Shown: positions 1 to 8,427, numbered from the stretch's first letter. The stretch is 33,794 nucleotides of DNA from Myxococcota bacterium (GCA_029243605.1 JAQWRT010000093.1:1-33794), one strand, 5' to 3'. Program-made: numbers and translations. Notes: generated by a model not told the origin, from the letters alone.

Positions 1-130
1 GTCCGAGACTTGCTGCAATTCGGATTGTGATAAAGAACAACCTTTTTCATCGCCGGCTCCCCCATCCCATCGCTCTTCTACGACGGCAGCAGATTTAACC
101 AAATGTCGGGCAACGCTCCAAGGGATCGCC

Positions 131-1006
131 ATGCAAATTCACTTGATCGACGGAACCTATGAGCTTTATCGCTCGTTTTACGGCGCGCCGCCTGCGCTCT
201 CCCCGGACGGTCAGGAGGTGGGCGGCACCCGGGGTCTCCTGCGTTCACTGCTCTCGCTCTTACGCAGCGACGAGTGCACTCACGTCGCCATTGCTTTTGA
301 TCAGGAGATCGAATCCTTCCGAAACGATCTCTTTGACGGGTACAAGACCGGCGACGGCATCGATCCCGAACTCCGGGCACAATTCCCCCTGGCTGAAGCC
401 GCGGCTAAGGCCCTGGGGATGGTGGTTTGGCCCATGGTCGAGTTTGAGGCGGACGATGCTCTGGCCACCGCCGCCTGGCGCTGGACCAAGACGCGCTCGG
501 TGGACCGCATCCTGATCTGTTCGCCGGACAAAGATTTTGCCCAATGCGTGGACGGCGAGCGAGTCGTTCTCTGGGATCGAATGCGCGAGAAGATCATCGA
601 CGAGGCTGGCGTTTGGGAAAAGTGGGGGGTGGCGCCTTCTTCGATCCCGGACCTGCTCGCGTTGATGGGAGACACGGCGGATGGGATTCCTGGAATTCCT
701 CGCTGGGGTCAGAAAACGGCGTCCACCCTTTTGGCCGCATACGGTTCACTCGAGGCCATTCCGAAAGAGCCTACGGACTGGAGTGTGTCCGTCAGGGGGA
801 GCGCGGGTTTGGGGAAGATTTTCGCCGAGGAGTACGAGAACGCGGAACTCTATAAGCGCCTAGCCACTCTGCGTCGGGACGTGCCGCTCTCGGAGAAGCT
901 GGTGGACCTGAAATGGCGGGGCGCGCGGCGCGGCCCCCTGGAAGCCCTGGTGGAATCCCTCGGCGACCCTCGCGTGCTCGAGCGTGTTCCCCTCTGGCGG
1001 TCCTGA
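131..1006 (+). CDS. Stand-alone 5'-3' exonuclease / flap-endonuclease-type protein (Pol I N-domain family)
   Basis: This 291-residue protein matches the PIN-like plus H3TH architecture of the 5'-3' exonuclease domain of DNA polymerase I, without any polymerase domain. It should remove RNA primers or 5' flaps using two divalent metals. Visible acidic metal ligands are D7 (LIDG), D57 (AFDQ), E106/D108/D109 (EADDA), D133 and D135 (SPDKDF), and D181/D184 in GDTADGIPGIP, followed by the H3TH DNA-binding segment (about 181-210). The ATG is preceded by AAGGGA at suitable spacing. It is transcribed towards the MBL-fold gene. The 130 bases before it show no gene. The family call is firm. Whether it acts in replication or repair cannot be told from sequence. 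Confidence 0.93.
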   Translation: MQIHLIDGTYELYRSFYGAPPALSPDGQEVGGTRGLLRSLLSLLRSDECTHVAIAFDQEIESFRNDLFDGYKTGDGIDPELRAQFPLAEAAAKALGMVVWPMVEFEADDALATAAWRWTKTRSVDRILICSPDKDFAQCVDGERVVLWDRMREKIIDEAGVWEKWGVAPSSIPDLLALMGDTADGIPGIPRWGQKTASTLLAAYGSLEAIPKEPTDWSVSVRGSAGLGKIFAEEYENAELYKRLATLRRDVPLSEKLVDLKWRGARRGPLEALVESLGDPRVLERVPLWRS

Positions 1007-1036
1007 GCCTTTCCGCCCTCGCCGGGGTCGGAGCGC

Positions 1037-1738
1037 TTAGGCTCCCATGAACTGGAGAAACGTCTCCAGATTCGCAACTCGTAGGAAGGGGTTGGTCTCC
1101 TTCTGCTCGCCGATGGTGGAATGCGCCTCCTCGGAGTAGAGGTGGCCCGGGAAGACCAGGGTCTCATCGGGCAACTTACGGAGGGTGCCATTCAGGCTCT
1201 CGTACATGTGCTCCGGGTTGCTTCCCGGAAGGTCGACTCGGCCACAACTGCCCAGAAATAGAGTATCGCCCGAGACGAGTTGAGACGGCTGGCCGGCTTC
1301 TTCTACGAGGAAGCACTGGGAACCGGGCGTGTGCCCCGGTGTGTGGAGGAGCCGCACGGTGATTCCGCCCAACTCGATGGTGTCGCCCCCCGAATGTTCC
1401 TCGAATTCACTCTTTGGGATTCCCGACACCTTGGCCACGCCATCGGATTCGAGTTTTTGCACGTGAATGGGGCCGGGGCTCCGGGTCAAGAAATGCTCGA
1501 GGCCCTCGATCTCCATTCCGAAAATGCTTCCGCCGATATGGTCCTGGTGGTAGTGCGTCACCAGTGCCCCGACGATCTCGACATCGTCCTCCGCGGCCTG
1601 GTCTACCAAGGCATCGACGCTCCAAGCGGGATCAACCACAAGCGCCTTGCGCTCGGAGCGACTTCCCACGAGGTAGACGAGATTCGCCATTTCTCCCACA
1701 GCGATTTGGCGAAAATAGAGATCCGACTCTTTGTCCAT
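1037..1738 (-). CDS. MBL-fold metallohydrolase (glyoxalase II / ETHE1-like)
   Basis: The 233-residue protein carries the metallo-beta-lactamase signature THYHQDH (H62, H64, D66, H67), then GHTPGS, SGDTLF and FPGH, which supply the remaining metal ligands. The stretch GSCGRVDLPG resembles YcbL/ETHE1-type hydrolases, so the substrate may be a glutathione thioester, a persulfide or a similar thiol ester. Specificity is not readable. The frame is open further upstream to 1801, but the ATG at 1738 has an excellent AAGGAG Shine-Dalgarno six bases before it, so I start there. It is divergent from the P450 gene, with 130 bp between the two start codons. Confidence 0.9.
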   Translation of the reverse strand: MDKESDLYFRQIAVGEMANLVYLVGSRSERKALVVDPAWSVDALVDQAAEDDVEIVGALVTHYHQDHIGGSIFGMEIEGLEHFLTRSPGPIHVQKLESDGVAKVSGIPKSEFEEHSGGDTIELGGITVRLLHTPGHTPGSQCFLVEEAGQPSQLVSGDTLFLGSCGRVDLPGSNPEHMYESLNGTLRKLPDETLVFPGHLYSEEAHSTIGEQKETNPFLRVANLETFLQFMGA

Positions 1739-1814
1739 ATCCTGCTCCTTGGAAAGGGCCCATGCGTGACTTACAGAGGCCCATTGTACCCGTTCGAGCA
1801 CCCGAGAGCAGGGG

Positions 1815-1841
1815 TTGCATTTGCGTTCCCTGAGGTATGCT
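1815..1841 (+). promoter_or_regulatory. Possible promoter of the P450 gene
   Basis: TTGCAT (1815-1820) and TATGCT (1836-1841) resemble -35 and -10 boxes separated by 15 bp, which is shorter than ideal. The -10-like octamer GGTATGCT recurs at 4839-4846 upstream of the alcohol dehydrogenase. This is weak evidence from sequence appearance only. Confidence 0.25.
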
Positions 1842-1868
1842 TCGCCGATCTGGAAAGAGGAGCATAGT

Positions 1869-3119
1869 ATGTCTGGAACCGGCGCTGGTTTTGACTCGTT
1901 CGATCTGGTTAACCCGAAGGATTATGCCGATCAAGGGTACCCGCACCAGATTTGGGATTGGTTGCGAGCGAACGACCCGGTTCACTGGTATGAAGGATCG
2001 GGAGGAGACCCCTTCTGGGTGATCACCAAGCACGCGGATATTACCGCCATCGGTAAACTCCCCGAGCAATTCATCAGCGGCCCCCTGCTGGTCCAGTCCC
2101 ACGTCCCCATCCCTAAAGAGCGAATGGAGTTCCCTCCGACGCTGATCCAGCTCGATCCCCCGAAGCATGGGGTCTACCGGCGACTGATTAGCAAGCGCTT
2201 CACGCCCCGGGCCCTACAGCGTTTTCATCACGATATCGAGGGGATTGGGAAAGAGATTGTGGACGATCTCCTCGCGCGAGGCGGCGAAGGAGAGTGCGAT
2301 TTCGTCGACGCGGTCTCGGCTCCGTTGCCCATCGCGGTGATCGCCTGGATGCTCGGGCTTCCCAAGGAGGATTGGAACCTTCTCTTTGACTGGACGAATC
2401 GAATCATTGGAGCGCAGGACCCCGCTTTCAGGGCCGAAGGCAAGACTTCCGACGAAACGGCCCAGGAAACGATGATCGAACTCTTCACGTATTTCACGGA
2501 ACTCGCCGAAGAGAAGCGAAAGAATCCCGCCGATGACCTGATTTCCCTTTTTACCCAGATGGAAGTCGACGGGGAAAAGCTTCCCCATATGGACATCATG
2601 ACCTGGTGCCTGATCATCGTGATCGCGGGCAATGAAACAACCCGCAACGCCACCACCGGAGGCATGTTGGCCTTCATCGAGAATCAGGAAGAATTGCGGA
2701 AGGTCCAAGCGGAAGAAGCCCTGCTGCCCTCGGCGGTCGAGGAAATCGTCCGCTGGACGGCTCCGATCATCCACTTTGCGCGTACGGCAACAGAGGACTT
2801 TGAACTCCGGGGAAAGACGATTCAAGCGGGACAAAGCGTGGCTCTTTTCTACCCTTCTGCGAATCGTGACGAGGATGTTTTCGAGGCTCCCGGCGAGTTT
2901 CGCATCACGCGGAATCCGAACCGCCATCTGGGCTTCGGCGTCGGCGAACACTTCTGCCTCGGGGCCCATCTCGCGCGCCTCGAGATGGAGGTCGCCTACA
3001 AATATCTTCTTCCCCGAATCGAGGAGGTCGAATTGGCGGGTCCCGTTGATCGCCTTCATTCGAGTCTGGTCGGGGGTATTAAGCACCTGCCCATCCGCTA
3101 TAAGCTGCGCGAGGCCTGA
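1869..3119 (+). CDS. Cytochrome P450
   Basis: A full-length soluble bacterial P450 of 416 residues, expected to hydroxylate a small hydrophobic molecule using electrons from separate ferredoxin and reductase partners. Neither partner is in this window. Diagnostic features are the I-helix oxygen-activation motif AGNETTR (253-259, with Glu in place of the commoner Asp), the K-helix ExxR at E292-R295, and the heme loop FGVGEHFCLG with C363 as thiolate ligand. There is no membrane anchor. The start is the ATG at 1869, preceded by AGAGGAG; the open frame from 1815 has no ribosome binding site. The style resembles CYP124/125/142-type steroid or terpenoid hydroxylases, but the subfamily cannot be assigned by eye. 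The thioesterase gene follows after 94 bp and may be cotranscribed. Confidence 0.95.
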   Translation: MSGTGAGFDSFDLVNPKDYADQGYPHQIWDWLRANDPVHWYEGSGGDPFWVITKHADITAIGKLPEQFISGPLLVQSHVPIPKERMEFPPTLIQLDPPKHGVYRRLISKRFTPRALQRFHHDIEGIGKEIVDDLLARGGEGECDFVDAVSAPLPIAVIAWMLGLPKEDWNLLFDWTNRIIGAQDPAFRAEGKTSDETAQETMIELFTYFTELAEEKRKNPADDLISLFTQMEVDGEKLPHMDIMTWCLIIVIAGNETTRNATTGGMLAFIENQEELRKVQAEEALLPSAVEEIVRWTAPIIHFARTATEDFELRGKTIQAGQSVALFYPSANRDEDVFEAPGEFRITRNPNRHLGFGVGEHFCLGAHLARLEMEVAYKYLLPRIEEVELAGPVDRLHSSLVGGIKHLPIRYKLREA

Positions 3120-3213
3120 TCGGCGAGGGCCCTGCATCAAAGCTCCTGGGCGCGGATCGTACGTTCCCGAGGCTGGCTCAGAACCGCTCGGCGAGCGCAC
3201 ACTTGGAGATTGC

Positions 3214-4071
3214 ATGGAAGCCATCCGCGACTGGGTAGAGGCGTCGCCCTATACACGCCTGCTCGGCACCAAGCTCGAATCCATCGAGACCACAGAGTCC
3301 GAGACCACTGCGCGCATCCTCCTCCCCTTCCGGGAGCAGAACTCGAACCCGGGGAATGCATTGCATGGCGGATGCGCGGCGACCCTCGCGGCGGTGGGGG
3401 GGCAATGCGTGGCTCGAGCCGCAATGGGGGCGGACGCCGGGCCCTGGCATACCGCGTCGGTCCAGGTCAATTATCTCGCCGCTGCTATCGGCGAGGCTGT
3501 GGTCGCCGATGCCCGACTGCTGCGCCGAGGCAAGGATATGTGTTTCGTAGAGACCGAGATCAGGACCGAGGAGGGCAAATCCATCGCCCACGCCACGGCC
3601 ATGGTCAGGGCTCGGCATGGGGCCGACGCGCTTGAGCCCCAGCGTGCCGAGGGGGATGCCGGGGATACGGATCCCGGGCCCATGGGCCCCCACGTCTCGA
3701 AAATGCCCTATATGAGCGAGCGCGAGATGGAGATCGAGCATATGTCCGACTCCCAATCCCGCATCGTCCTGCCCTATACCCCGGCCAATGCCGATCTCGA
3801 GCACGGGGTTCATGAGGGCGCCGTGCTTGCCCTGCTGGATTCTACCGGAGCCATGGCGTCCTGGGCCGAGACCGGGCCGGGGCCCTATAAGGCATCCACC
3901 CCATCGCTTCAGGCTCAGGTGCTGTGCCCGGCCCCGAAGCAGGATCTGGTCGCCTACGGCCAGGTGGTTCAGCGCGACGATGCGATCTTTTGGGCCGACG
4001 CAACGGTGGTGGGCGCCCTGGATGGCCGGTTGGTTGCCCGGGGAACCGTGATCTACCGCATTGTGACTTGA
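3214..4071 (+). CDS. Double-hotdog PaaI-like acyl-CoA thioesterase
   Basis: This 285-residue protein contains two tandem hotdog domains (about 1-135 and 160-285) joined by an acidic linker. It probably hydrolyses acyl- or aryl-CoA thioesters. Domain 1 has the substrate-loop motif NALHGG (48-53), but the helix position occupied by the catalytic Asp in PaaI (H+9) is A60. Domain 2 has HEGAVLALLD, keeping Asp at the equivalent position (D209) but with HEG instead of HGG. The two halves may therefore form one composite active site. The start at 3214 has GGAG six bases upstream. The frame is open back into the P450 gene, but that part is an out-of-frame shadow. The spacing suggests cotranscription with the P450. 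Confidence 0.85.
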   Translation: MEAIRDWVEASPYTRLLGTKLESIETTESETTARILLPFREQNSNPGNALHGGCAATLAAVGGQCVARAAMGADAGPWHTASVQVNYLAAAIGEAVVADARLLRRGKDMCFVETEIRTEEGKSIAHATAMVRARHGADALEPQRAEGDAGDTDPGPMGPHVSKMPYMSEREMEIEHMSDSQSRIVLPYTPANADLEHGVHEGAVLALLDSTGAMASWAETGPGPYKASTPSLQAQVLCPAPKQDLVAYGQVVQRDDAIFWADATVVGALDGRLVARGTVIYRIVT

Positions 4072-4131
4072 TCCCGTGGCGGCGTTCAATCCCGGCCGAG
4101 GGAATCCTCCCGATTCCGTAGGGGCAAGACG

Positions 4132-4782
4132 ATGAGCGACGAACAACCCGATCCGGCCGGTTCCTCGCCGACCCACTCGGTGGATGAGATCCTACGGACC
4201 ACCCGCTCAGTCCGTCGGCGCATCGATTGGGCCCGTGCGGTGGAACCCCGGGTGATCTCCGAGTGCATCGAGATCGCCAGCCAGGCGCCCACGGGTATCC
4301 CCGCCGAGGCCTGGCGGTTTCTCGTACTCAACCAGCCGGAACCCAAGCGGGCCCTGGCGGAACTCTACCGGCGTGCCCTGGCAACCCTGGCCGAAACCCT
4401 GGAGCGCCCGGTGAAGGCCAGCCAGCAGCACCTGGCAGAGCATCTCGAGGAGATGCCCGCGCTGATCTTGGTCTGCGCTCAGGGGCGCCCTGCCCCAGAT
4501 TCGGTGCCCCGCCAGGTTTCCTTCTACGGGTCGGTGTTGCCAGCCGCTTGGTCCCTGATGCTTGCTCTGCGTGCGCGCGGAATCGGGGCGACCTGGACCA
4601 CCCTGCACCTGCTTCATGAGAGAGAGGCGGCCGAGGCCCTGGGGATTCCCGAGGACGTCACCCAGACCGTGCTTCTGCCCATCGGCTATTGCCGCGGTGC
4701 GGTGCTTCGCCCGGCCCAGCGTCGACCCGCTGCCGAAATCACGTATTGGAACCGCTGGGGGGGCAAAGATGCCGATTGCTGA
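4132..4782 (+). CDS. Nitroreductase-family flavoprotein
   Basis: The 216-residue protein fits the FMN-dependent nitroreductase fold. The N-terminal TTRSVRRR segment is the usual phosphate-binding arginine cluster. SQAPTGIPAEAWRF corresponds to the P(S/T)G-x-x-x-PW-type flavin contact. The GIGATWTTLHLL and VLLPIGYC segments are the conserved C-terminal half of the family. Such enzymes reduce nitro groups, quinones or enones with NAD(P)H; here the substrate is unknown. The ATG follows AGGGGCAAGACG. It lies 60 bp after the thioesterase on the same strand, within the accessory metabolic block. Confidence 0.88.
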   Translation: MSDEQPDPAGSSPTHSVDEILRTTRSVRRRIDWARAVEPRVISECIEIASQAPTGIPAEAWRFLVLNQPEPKRALAELYRRALATLAETLERPVKASQQHLAEHLEEMPALILVCAQGRPAPDSVPRQVSFYGSVLPAAWSLMLALRARGIGATWTTLHLLHEREAAEALGIPEDVTQTVLLPIGYCRGAVLRPAQRRPAAEITYWNRWGGKDADC

Positions 4783-4838
4783 GGGCTCCGAGCCCGGACG
4801 ACTCCGTTTTTCGGCGCTCGCGATGACCCCGGGCCATT

Positions 4839-4846
4839 GGTATGCT
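4839..4846 (+). promoter_or_regulatory. Possible -10 element before the alcohol dehydrogenase
   Basis: The octamer GGTATGCT also occurs upstream of the P450 gene at 1834-1841. It lies in the 148-bp gap between the nitroreductase stop and the ADH start, about 85 bp before the ATG. No convincing -35 box is visible. Low confidence. Confidence 0.2.
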
Positions 4847-4930
4847 GAAGGGCCGCTGGGCTGAGGAACAGGTCCGAGCCCGCGAAAGCCAGCACATTTC
4901 CCAGAAGAAATATTGACCGGAGGGCGAAGC

Positions 4931-6007
4931 ATGAAGGCCGCCATTCTCACCGCACTGAACACCGACCTCGAAGTTCGCGACGATGTTGGACTCGGCGATC
5001 TAGGGCCGGGCGATGTCCACGTTAAAATTATTTCGAGTGGCGTTTGCCACTCGGACGTGTCGGCTCAGAACGGCACAATCCCCTGCGGAACACCCTGTGT
5101 CCTCGGGCACGAAGGCGCGGGGATCGTTCAGGAGGTGGGCGCCGGCGTCGCAGACATCGCCGCGGGCGACCATGTGATTCTCAGCTTCGTTCCGGCCTGC
5201 AATCAGTGCGGCCCCTGCCTGCGCGGTCAGTCCTACCTCTGCGACCAGTCCATGACGGTGGCCATGAGTCCCCATTTTACCCTCGATGGCAATCCCATTG
5301 GCGGTTTTACCGGGGTCGGCACCTTCGCCGAGGAGTTGATCATCTCCGAGCACTGCTTGGTCAAAGTGGATAATGATATTCCCCTGGACATTGTTTCCTT
5401 GGTGGGCTGTGGCGTCACCACTGGTGTGGGCGCTGCCATCAATACCGCCGAAGTCACGCCGGGCAGCTCGGTGGTGGTCTTTGGTTGTGGTGGTGTGGGC
5501 ATCAGCGCCATACAGGGTGCCCGAATTGCCGGAGCTGCCGAGATCCTCGCCGTGGATATGGTGGAAGGCAAACTCGAGCAGGCCAAGCATTTCGGCGCGA
5601 CCCATGTCTGCACCCCCGACGCCTTCGAACAGATGAAGGGCGAAATCACGGCCAACCAGGGCTTTGACTACGCGCTCGAGTGCATCGGTAACCCCGTCAC
5701 CATTCGAGCCACCTTCGATGCCGCCCGCCGTGGCGGAACGGCAGTGATCGTGGGTGTGGGTCGCATGGACCAGAAGATCGAGTTCACCGCTTTCGAACTC
5801 TTCTACATGGATAAGATCCTTCGGGGATCCATGTACGGAAGCTCGAATGTGCGGACTTTCATGCCGAAGCTGCTCCGACTCTGGAAAGCCGGAAAGCTCG
5901 ATCTCGAGAGCATGATTTCTCGCCGCATCCAACTCGAAGACATCAACGATGCCTTCCAGGCGATGCAGGATGGCAAAGTCATCCGATCGGTGATCGATTT
6001 CAGCTGA
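4931..6007 (+). CDS. Zinc-dependent alcohol dehydrogenase, class III / NDMA-type
   Basis: A 358-residue medium-chain dehydrogenase with both zinc sites intact. The catalytic ligands are C39 (GVCHSD), H60/E61 (GHEGAG) and C160 (VGCGVTTG). The structural zinc cysteines are C90, C93, C96 and C104 (C-x2-C-x2-C-x7-C). The Rossmann motif is GCGGVG (185-190), with D209 after beta-2 indicating NAD(H). The overall pattern resembles NDMA-dependent (Rxyl_3153-type) and formaldehyde-dehydrogenase-like enzymes; the true substrate is unknown. The start at 4931 has GGAGG seven bases upstream, better than the open frame from 4913. A strong hairpin lies directly after its stop. A paralogue with the same layout lies at 26116-27204. 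Confidence 0.93.
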   Translation: MKAAILTALNTDLEVRDDVGLGDLGPGDVHVKIISSGVCHSDVSAQNGTIPCGTPCVLGHEGAGIVQEVGAGVADIAAGDHVILSFVPACNQCGPCLRGQSYLCDQSMTVAMSPHFTLDGNPIGGFTGVGTFAEELIISEHCLVKVDNDIPLDIVSLVGCGVTTGVGAAINTAEVTPGSSVVVFGCGGVGISAIQGARIAGAAEILAVDMVEGKLEQAKHFGATHVCTPDAFEQMKGEITANQGFDYALECIGNPVTIRATFDAARRGGTAVIVGVGRMDQKIEFTAFELFYMDKILRGSMYGSSNVRTFMPKLLRLWKAGKLDLESMISRRIQLEDINDAFQAMQDGKVIRSVIDFS

Positions 6008-6013
6008 GCGATC

Positions 6014-6050
6014 GCCGCTGCCCTCTGACCCCGGGTGCGGGGGCAGCGGC
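6014..6050 (+). terminator. GC-rich hairpin after the ADH gene
   Basis: A perfect 10-bp inverted repeat, GCCGCTGCCC (6014-6023) and GGGCAGCGGC (6041-6050), encloses a 17-nt GC-rich loop and begins 7 nt after the ADH stop codon. There is no T-tract, so it is either a non-canonical terminator or an mRNA-stabilising 3' stem. Confidence 0.5.
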
Positions 6051-6061
6051 CCCCGCTGGGC

Positions 6062-6067
6062 TAGTCT
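6062..6067 (+). promoter_or_regulatory. Possible -10 element before the SDR gene
   Basis: TAGTCT (in GGGCTAGTCT) lies 12 bases after the hairpin and about 60 bases before the SDR start. It resembles the TAG-type hexamers at 14196 and 19428. No clear -35 box. The order hairpin then -10 suggests a transcription-unit boundary here. Confidence 0.25.
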
Positions 6068-6126
6068 GGAGCCCGGGAGGGCCTGGGGAGTGGATCTTTC
6101 CGCCCCGCTGATCTGGAGGAGTGGAA

Positions 6127-6930
6127 ATGGACCTGGGCTTGCGAGGCAAGGTGGCCCTGGTGACCGGGAGCTGGCGTGGCACCGGAGCCGGCATCGCCGA
6201 GGTGCTCGCCCGGGAGGGTTGCCATGTGCTGGTCCACGGTCTTGAGCCCGGCCAGAATGGTGCCGTGCTCGAACGTCTCTCTAAACTCGGATATCAGGCC
6301 AGTGGCGTGTGTGGGGACATCACTCACGAAGCGGGCTCCGACGAACTCATCGAGGCGTGCCGAGAAGCCGCTGGTTTCCCCGAGGTTCTGATCAATAACT
6401 ACGGCGTGGCCGAGGCGGGGGATTGGACCTCCACCGACTCCGGCGATTGGATCGATCTCTACCAGAAGAATGTGCTCTCCGGAGTTCGCTTGGTGCACGC
6501 CTTTGCTCCCGCTATGCGCGAAAGGAAGTGGGGGCGAATCATCTTCGTCGGGACCATCGGTTCTCTGCGACCCGCGGCACGGATGCCGCATTATTACGCC
6601 TCCAAGGCGGTTCTCCCGAATATTTGTGTGAGTCTCGCCAAGGAACTCTCCGGAAGCGGAGTCACGGTCAATCTGGTCAGCCCCGGAATTATCGCCACCC
6701 AAGAGGTCCGGACCTCCCTGGAGAAGCGGGCTGAGAAGAAGGGTTGGGGAAATACCTGGGAAGCGATCCAGGGCGCGGCCAGCCGCGAGCTCTTTCCCAA
6801 TCCGACCGGGCGCATCGCCGAGATCGATGAGGTGGCCAGCCTGGTGGCTTTCGTGGCCGGAGAGCCCGCCAGCTATATCAACGGGACCAACCTGAGGGTC
6901 GACGGTGGAGCCGCGGACAGTGCCCTTTGA
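6127..6930 (+). CDS. Short-chain dehydrogenase/reductase (SDR)
   Basis: A classical-length SDR of 267 residues. It has the cofactor motif TGSWRGTG (13-20), NNYG (90-93, in place of NNAG), the active-site Asn at N115 (QKN), and the catalytic pair Y156 and K160 (YYASK). The position 13 residues before the tyrosine, normally the catalytic Ser, is T143. The C-terminal VDGGAA pattern is typical of the family. It should interconvert an alcohol and a ketone with NAD(P)(H); the substrate is unknown. The ATG at 6127 has GGAGGA with a six-base spacer. The GTG at 6121 abuts that site and is unlikely. The amidohydrolase gene follows after 42 bp. Confidence 0.9.
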   Translation: MDLGLRGKVALVTGSWRGTGAGIAEVLAREGCHVLVHGLEPGQNGAVLERLSKLGYQASGVCGDITHEAGSDELIEACREAAGFPEVLINNYGVAEAGDWTSTDSGDWIDLYQKNVLSGVRLVHAFAPAMRERKWGRIIFVGTIGSLRPAARMPHYYASKAVLPNICVSLAKELSGSGVTVNLVSPGIIATQEVRTSLEKRAEKKGWGNTWEAIQGAASRELFPNPTGRIAEIDEVASLVAFVAGEPASYINGTNLRVDGGAADSAL

Positions 6931-6972
6931 TCGGCCAAGAGGTGGGCCTGCAGACTTTGCGGAGAAATCCTG

Positions 6973-8427
6973 ATGAGTGAACCCGACCTCGCCAAGCTCG
7001 AGAAGATCCGGGCGAACCTCGACCACCCGGTGATTGATGGCGACGGTCATCTGGTGGAGTATTTGCCGGCGGTTCGCGAACACATCGTGGATCTCGCCGG
7101 CCCCGGCCTGGCGGCGGATCTCGAGACGGTCTTCAACGCCGCTCGCTTGACCCAGGATCTGGAGATCGAACAAAGACGGGCCTTGGGTCTCTTTCGGATG
7201 AGCTGGTGGGCCTTCCCCACCGCCAATAGCCTGGATCGTGCAGCGGCCCTGCTGCCCGGGCTGATGGCCGAGCGGCTCCCTGAAATCGGGATCGATTTTG
7301 CTGTGCTCTACCCGACCCTGGGCCTGACCGTCCCACACATCGATGCACCCGATCTGCGTCGAGCGGCCTGTCGCGCCTTCAATGGCTACTACGCCGAGAT
7401 TTGCAATCCCCACGCAGACCGGATCGCTCCCGCTGCCGTGATCCCCATGCACTCCCCCAAGGAGGCCGTGGAGGAGCTCGACTATGCGGTGGAGACCTTG
7501 GGCTTTCGCGCGGTGGTCCTTGCGGGGTATGTGGCGCGTCCACTCCTGGGTGCGGGCGAGCTCCGGGCTGCACGGTGGATTGACAGCTTCGGTCCGGACT
7601 CTCCCCTCGACTACGACCCCGTCTGGACTCGCTGTCTGGAATTGGGGGTCAGCCCAACTTTTCACTCGAGTGCCATGGGCTGGGGAAGCCGGGTTTCCCA
7701 GAGCAGCTACGTGTCGAACCATATCGGGAATTTTGCAACGGCGGGAGAGGCGACCTGTCGTTCTCTCTTTCTGGCTGGGGTTCCTCGACGTTTCCCCGAA
7801 CTTCGCTTTGCGTTTCTGGAAGGCGGGGTCGCCTGGGGAGCGAATCTCTACTGCGACCTCGTCGGCCACTTCGAAAAGCGTGGGGCGGGCGCTATCGGGC
7901 AATTCGACCCGCGGAATCTCGACTCGAAGAAAATGCAAGATTGGATCCGCCGCTACGGGGCAGATTCGGTTCTGCGAACCATCGACGATCTCGAGCCCGC
8001 ACTCCGCCTGCTTTCCGACCCCGAAGAGGATCCGGCAAGCCAAGACGAATTTCGCCACGCGGGCTTGAGCGGTCCAGAGGATATTCGGTCGGTTTTTGCC
8101 GATCAGTTCTTCTTTGGGTGCGAGGCCGACGACCCCATGAATGCGATTGCCTTCGATGAGAAATTGAATCCAATGGGCGCGCGACTGCGAGCGCTGTTCA
8201 GTTCAGATATAGGCCACTGGGATGTTCCGGATATGCAGACGGTTCTACTCGAGGCCTGGGAATTGGTGGAGCGCGGACAGCTCTCCGAGCGGGACTTCCG
8301 CGATTTTTCCTTTGGAAACGCGGTTCGCCTCTTCGGCGCGACGAATCCCGATTTCTTTTCGGGGACCAAAGTGGAAAAAGCCTGCCGTATGGAAATGAGC
8401 CAAGCCCTGCCGGAGTCCGACAGCTGA
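6973..8427 (+). CDS. Amidohydrolase family 2 (COG2159) metal-dependent hydrolase/decarboxylase
   Basis: The 484-residue protein starts with IDGDGHLVEY (D22, D24, H26), the variant D-x-H entry of amidohydrolase-2 (LigW/ACMSD-like) TIM barrels. It ends with SSDIGHWDVP, which provides the conserved metal-binding Asp and second-shell His, followed by the usual FGNAVRLFG C-terminal helix. Internal FLEGGVAWG and FHSSAMG stretches match the family barrel strands. Members hydrolyse cyclic C-C or C-N bonds or decarboxylate aromatic acids. It is longer than the usual ~330 residues because of inserts around 30-90 and 300-390. GGAG lies about nine bases before the ATG. It sits directly behind the SDR, so the two probably work on related compounds. 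Confidence 0.88.
   Translation: MSEPDLAKLEKIRANLDHPVIDGDGHLVEYLPAVREHIVDLAGPGLAADLETVFNAARLTQDLEIEQRRALGLFRMSWWAFPTANSLDRAAALLPGLMAERLPEIGIDFAVLYPTLGLTVPHIDAPDLRRAACRAFNGYYAEICNPHADRIAPAAVIPMHSPKEAVEELDYAVETLGFRAVVLAGYVARPLLGAGELRAARWIDSFGPDSPLDYDPVWTRCLELGVSPTFHSSAMGWGSRVSQSSYVSNHIGNFATAGEATCRSLFLAGVPRRFPELRFAFLEGGVAWGANLYCDLVGHFEKRGAGAIGQFDPRNLDSKKMQDWIRRYGADSVLRTIDDLEPALRLLSDPEEDPASQDEFRHAGLSGPEDIRSVFADQFFFGCEADDPMNAIAFDEKLNPMGARLRALFSSDIGHWDVPDMQTVLLEAWELVERGQLSERDFRDFSFGNAVRLFGATNPDFFSGTKVEKACRMEMSQALPESDS

Noticed and set aside
2632..3213. Upstream extension of the thioesterase frame into the P450 gene
   Set aside because: The extra ~190 residues are the P450 read in another frame; the ATG at 3214 has its own ribosome binding site and fits the hotdog family start.
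2214..3224. A 336-codon minus-strand frame opposite the P450
   Set aside because: It is antisense to a complete P450 with intact heme loop; no domain or ribosome binding site supports it.
6061..8058. A 665-codon open frame on the minus strand across the SDR and amidohydrolase genes
   Set aside because: It is fully antisense to two well-recognised genes and reads as low-complexity Gly/Pro/Arg-rich sequence with no family. This is expected in GC-rich DNA.
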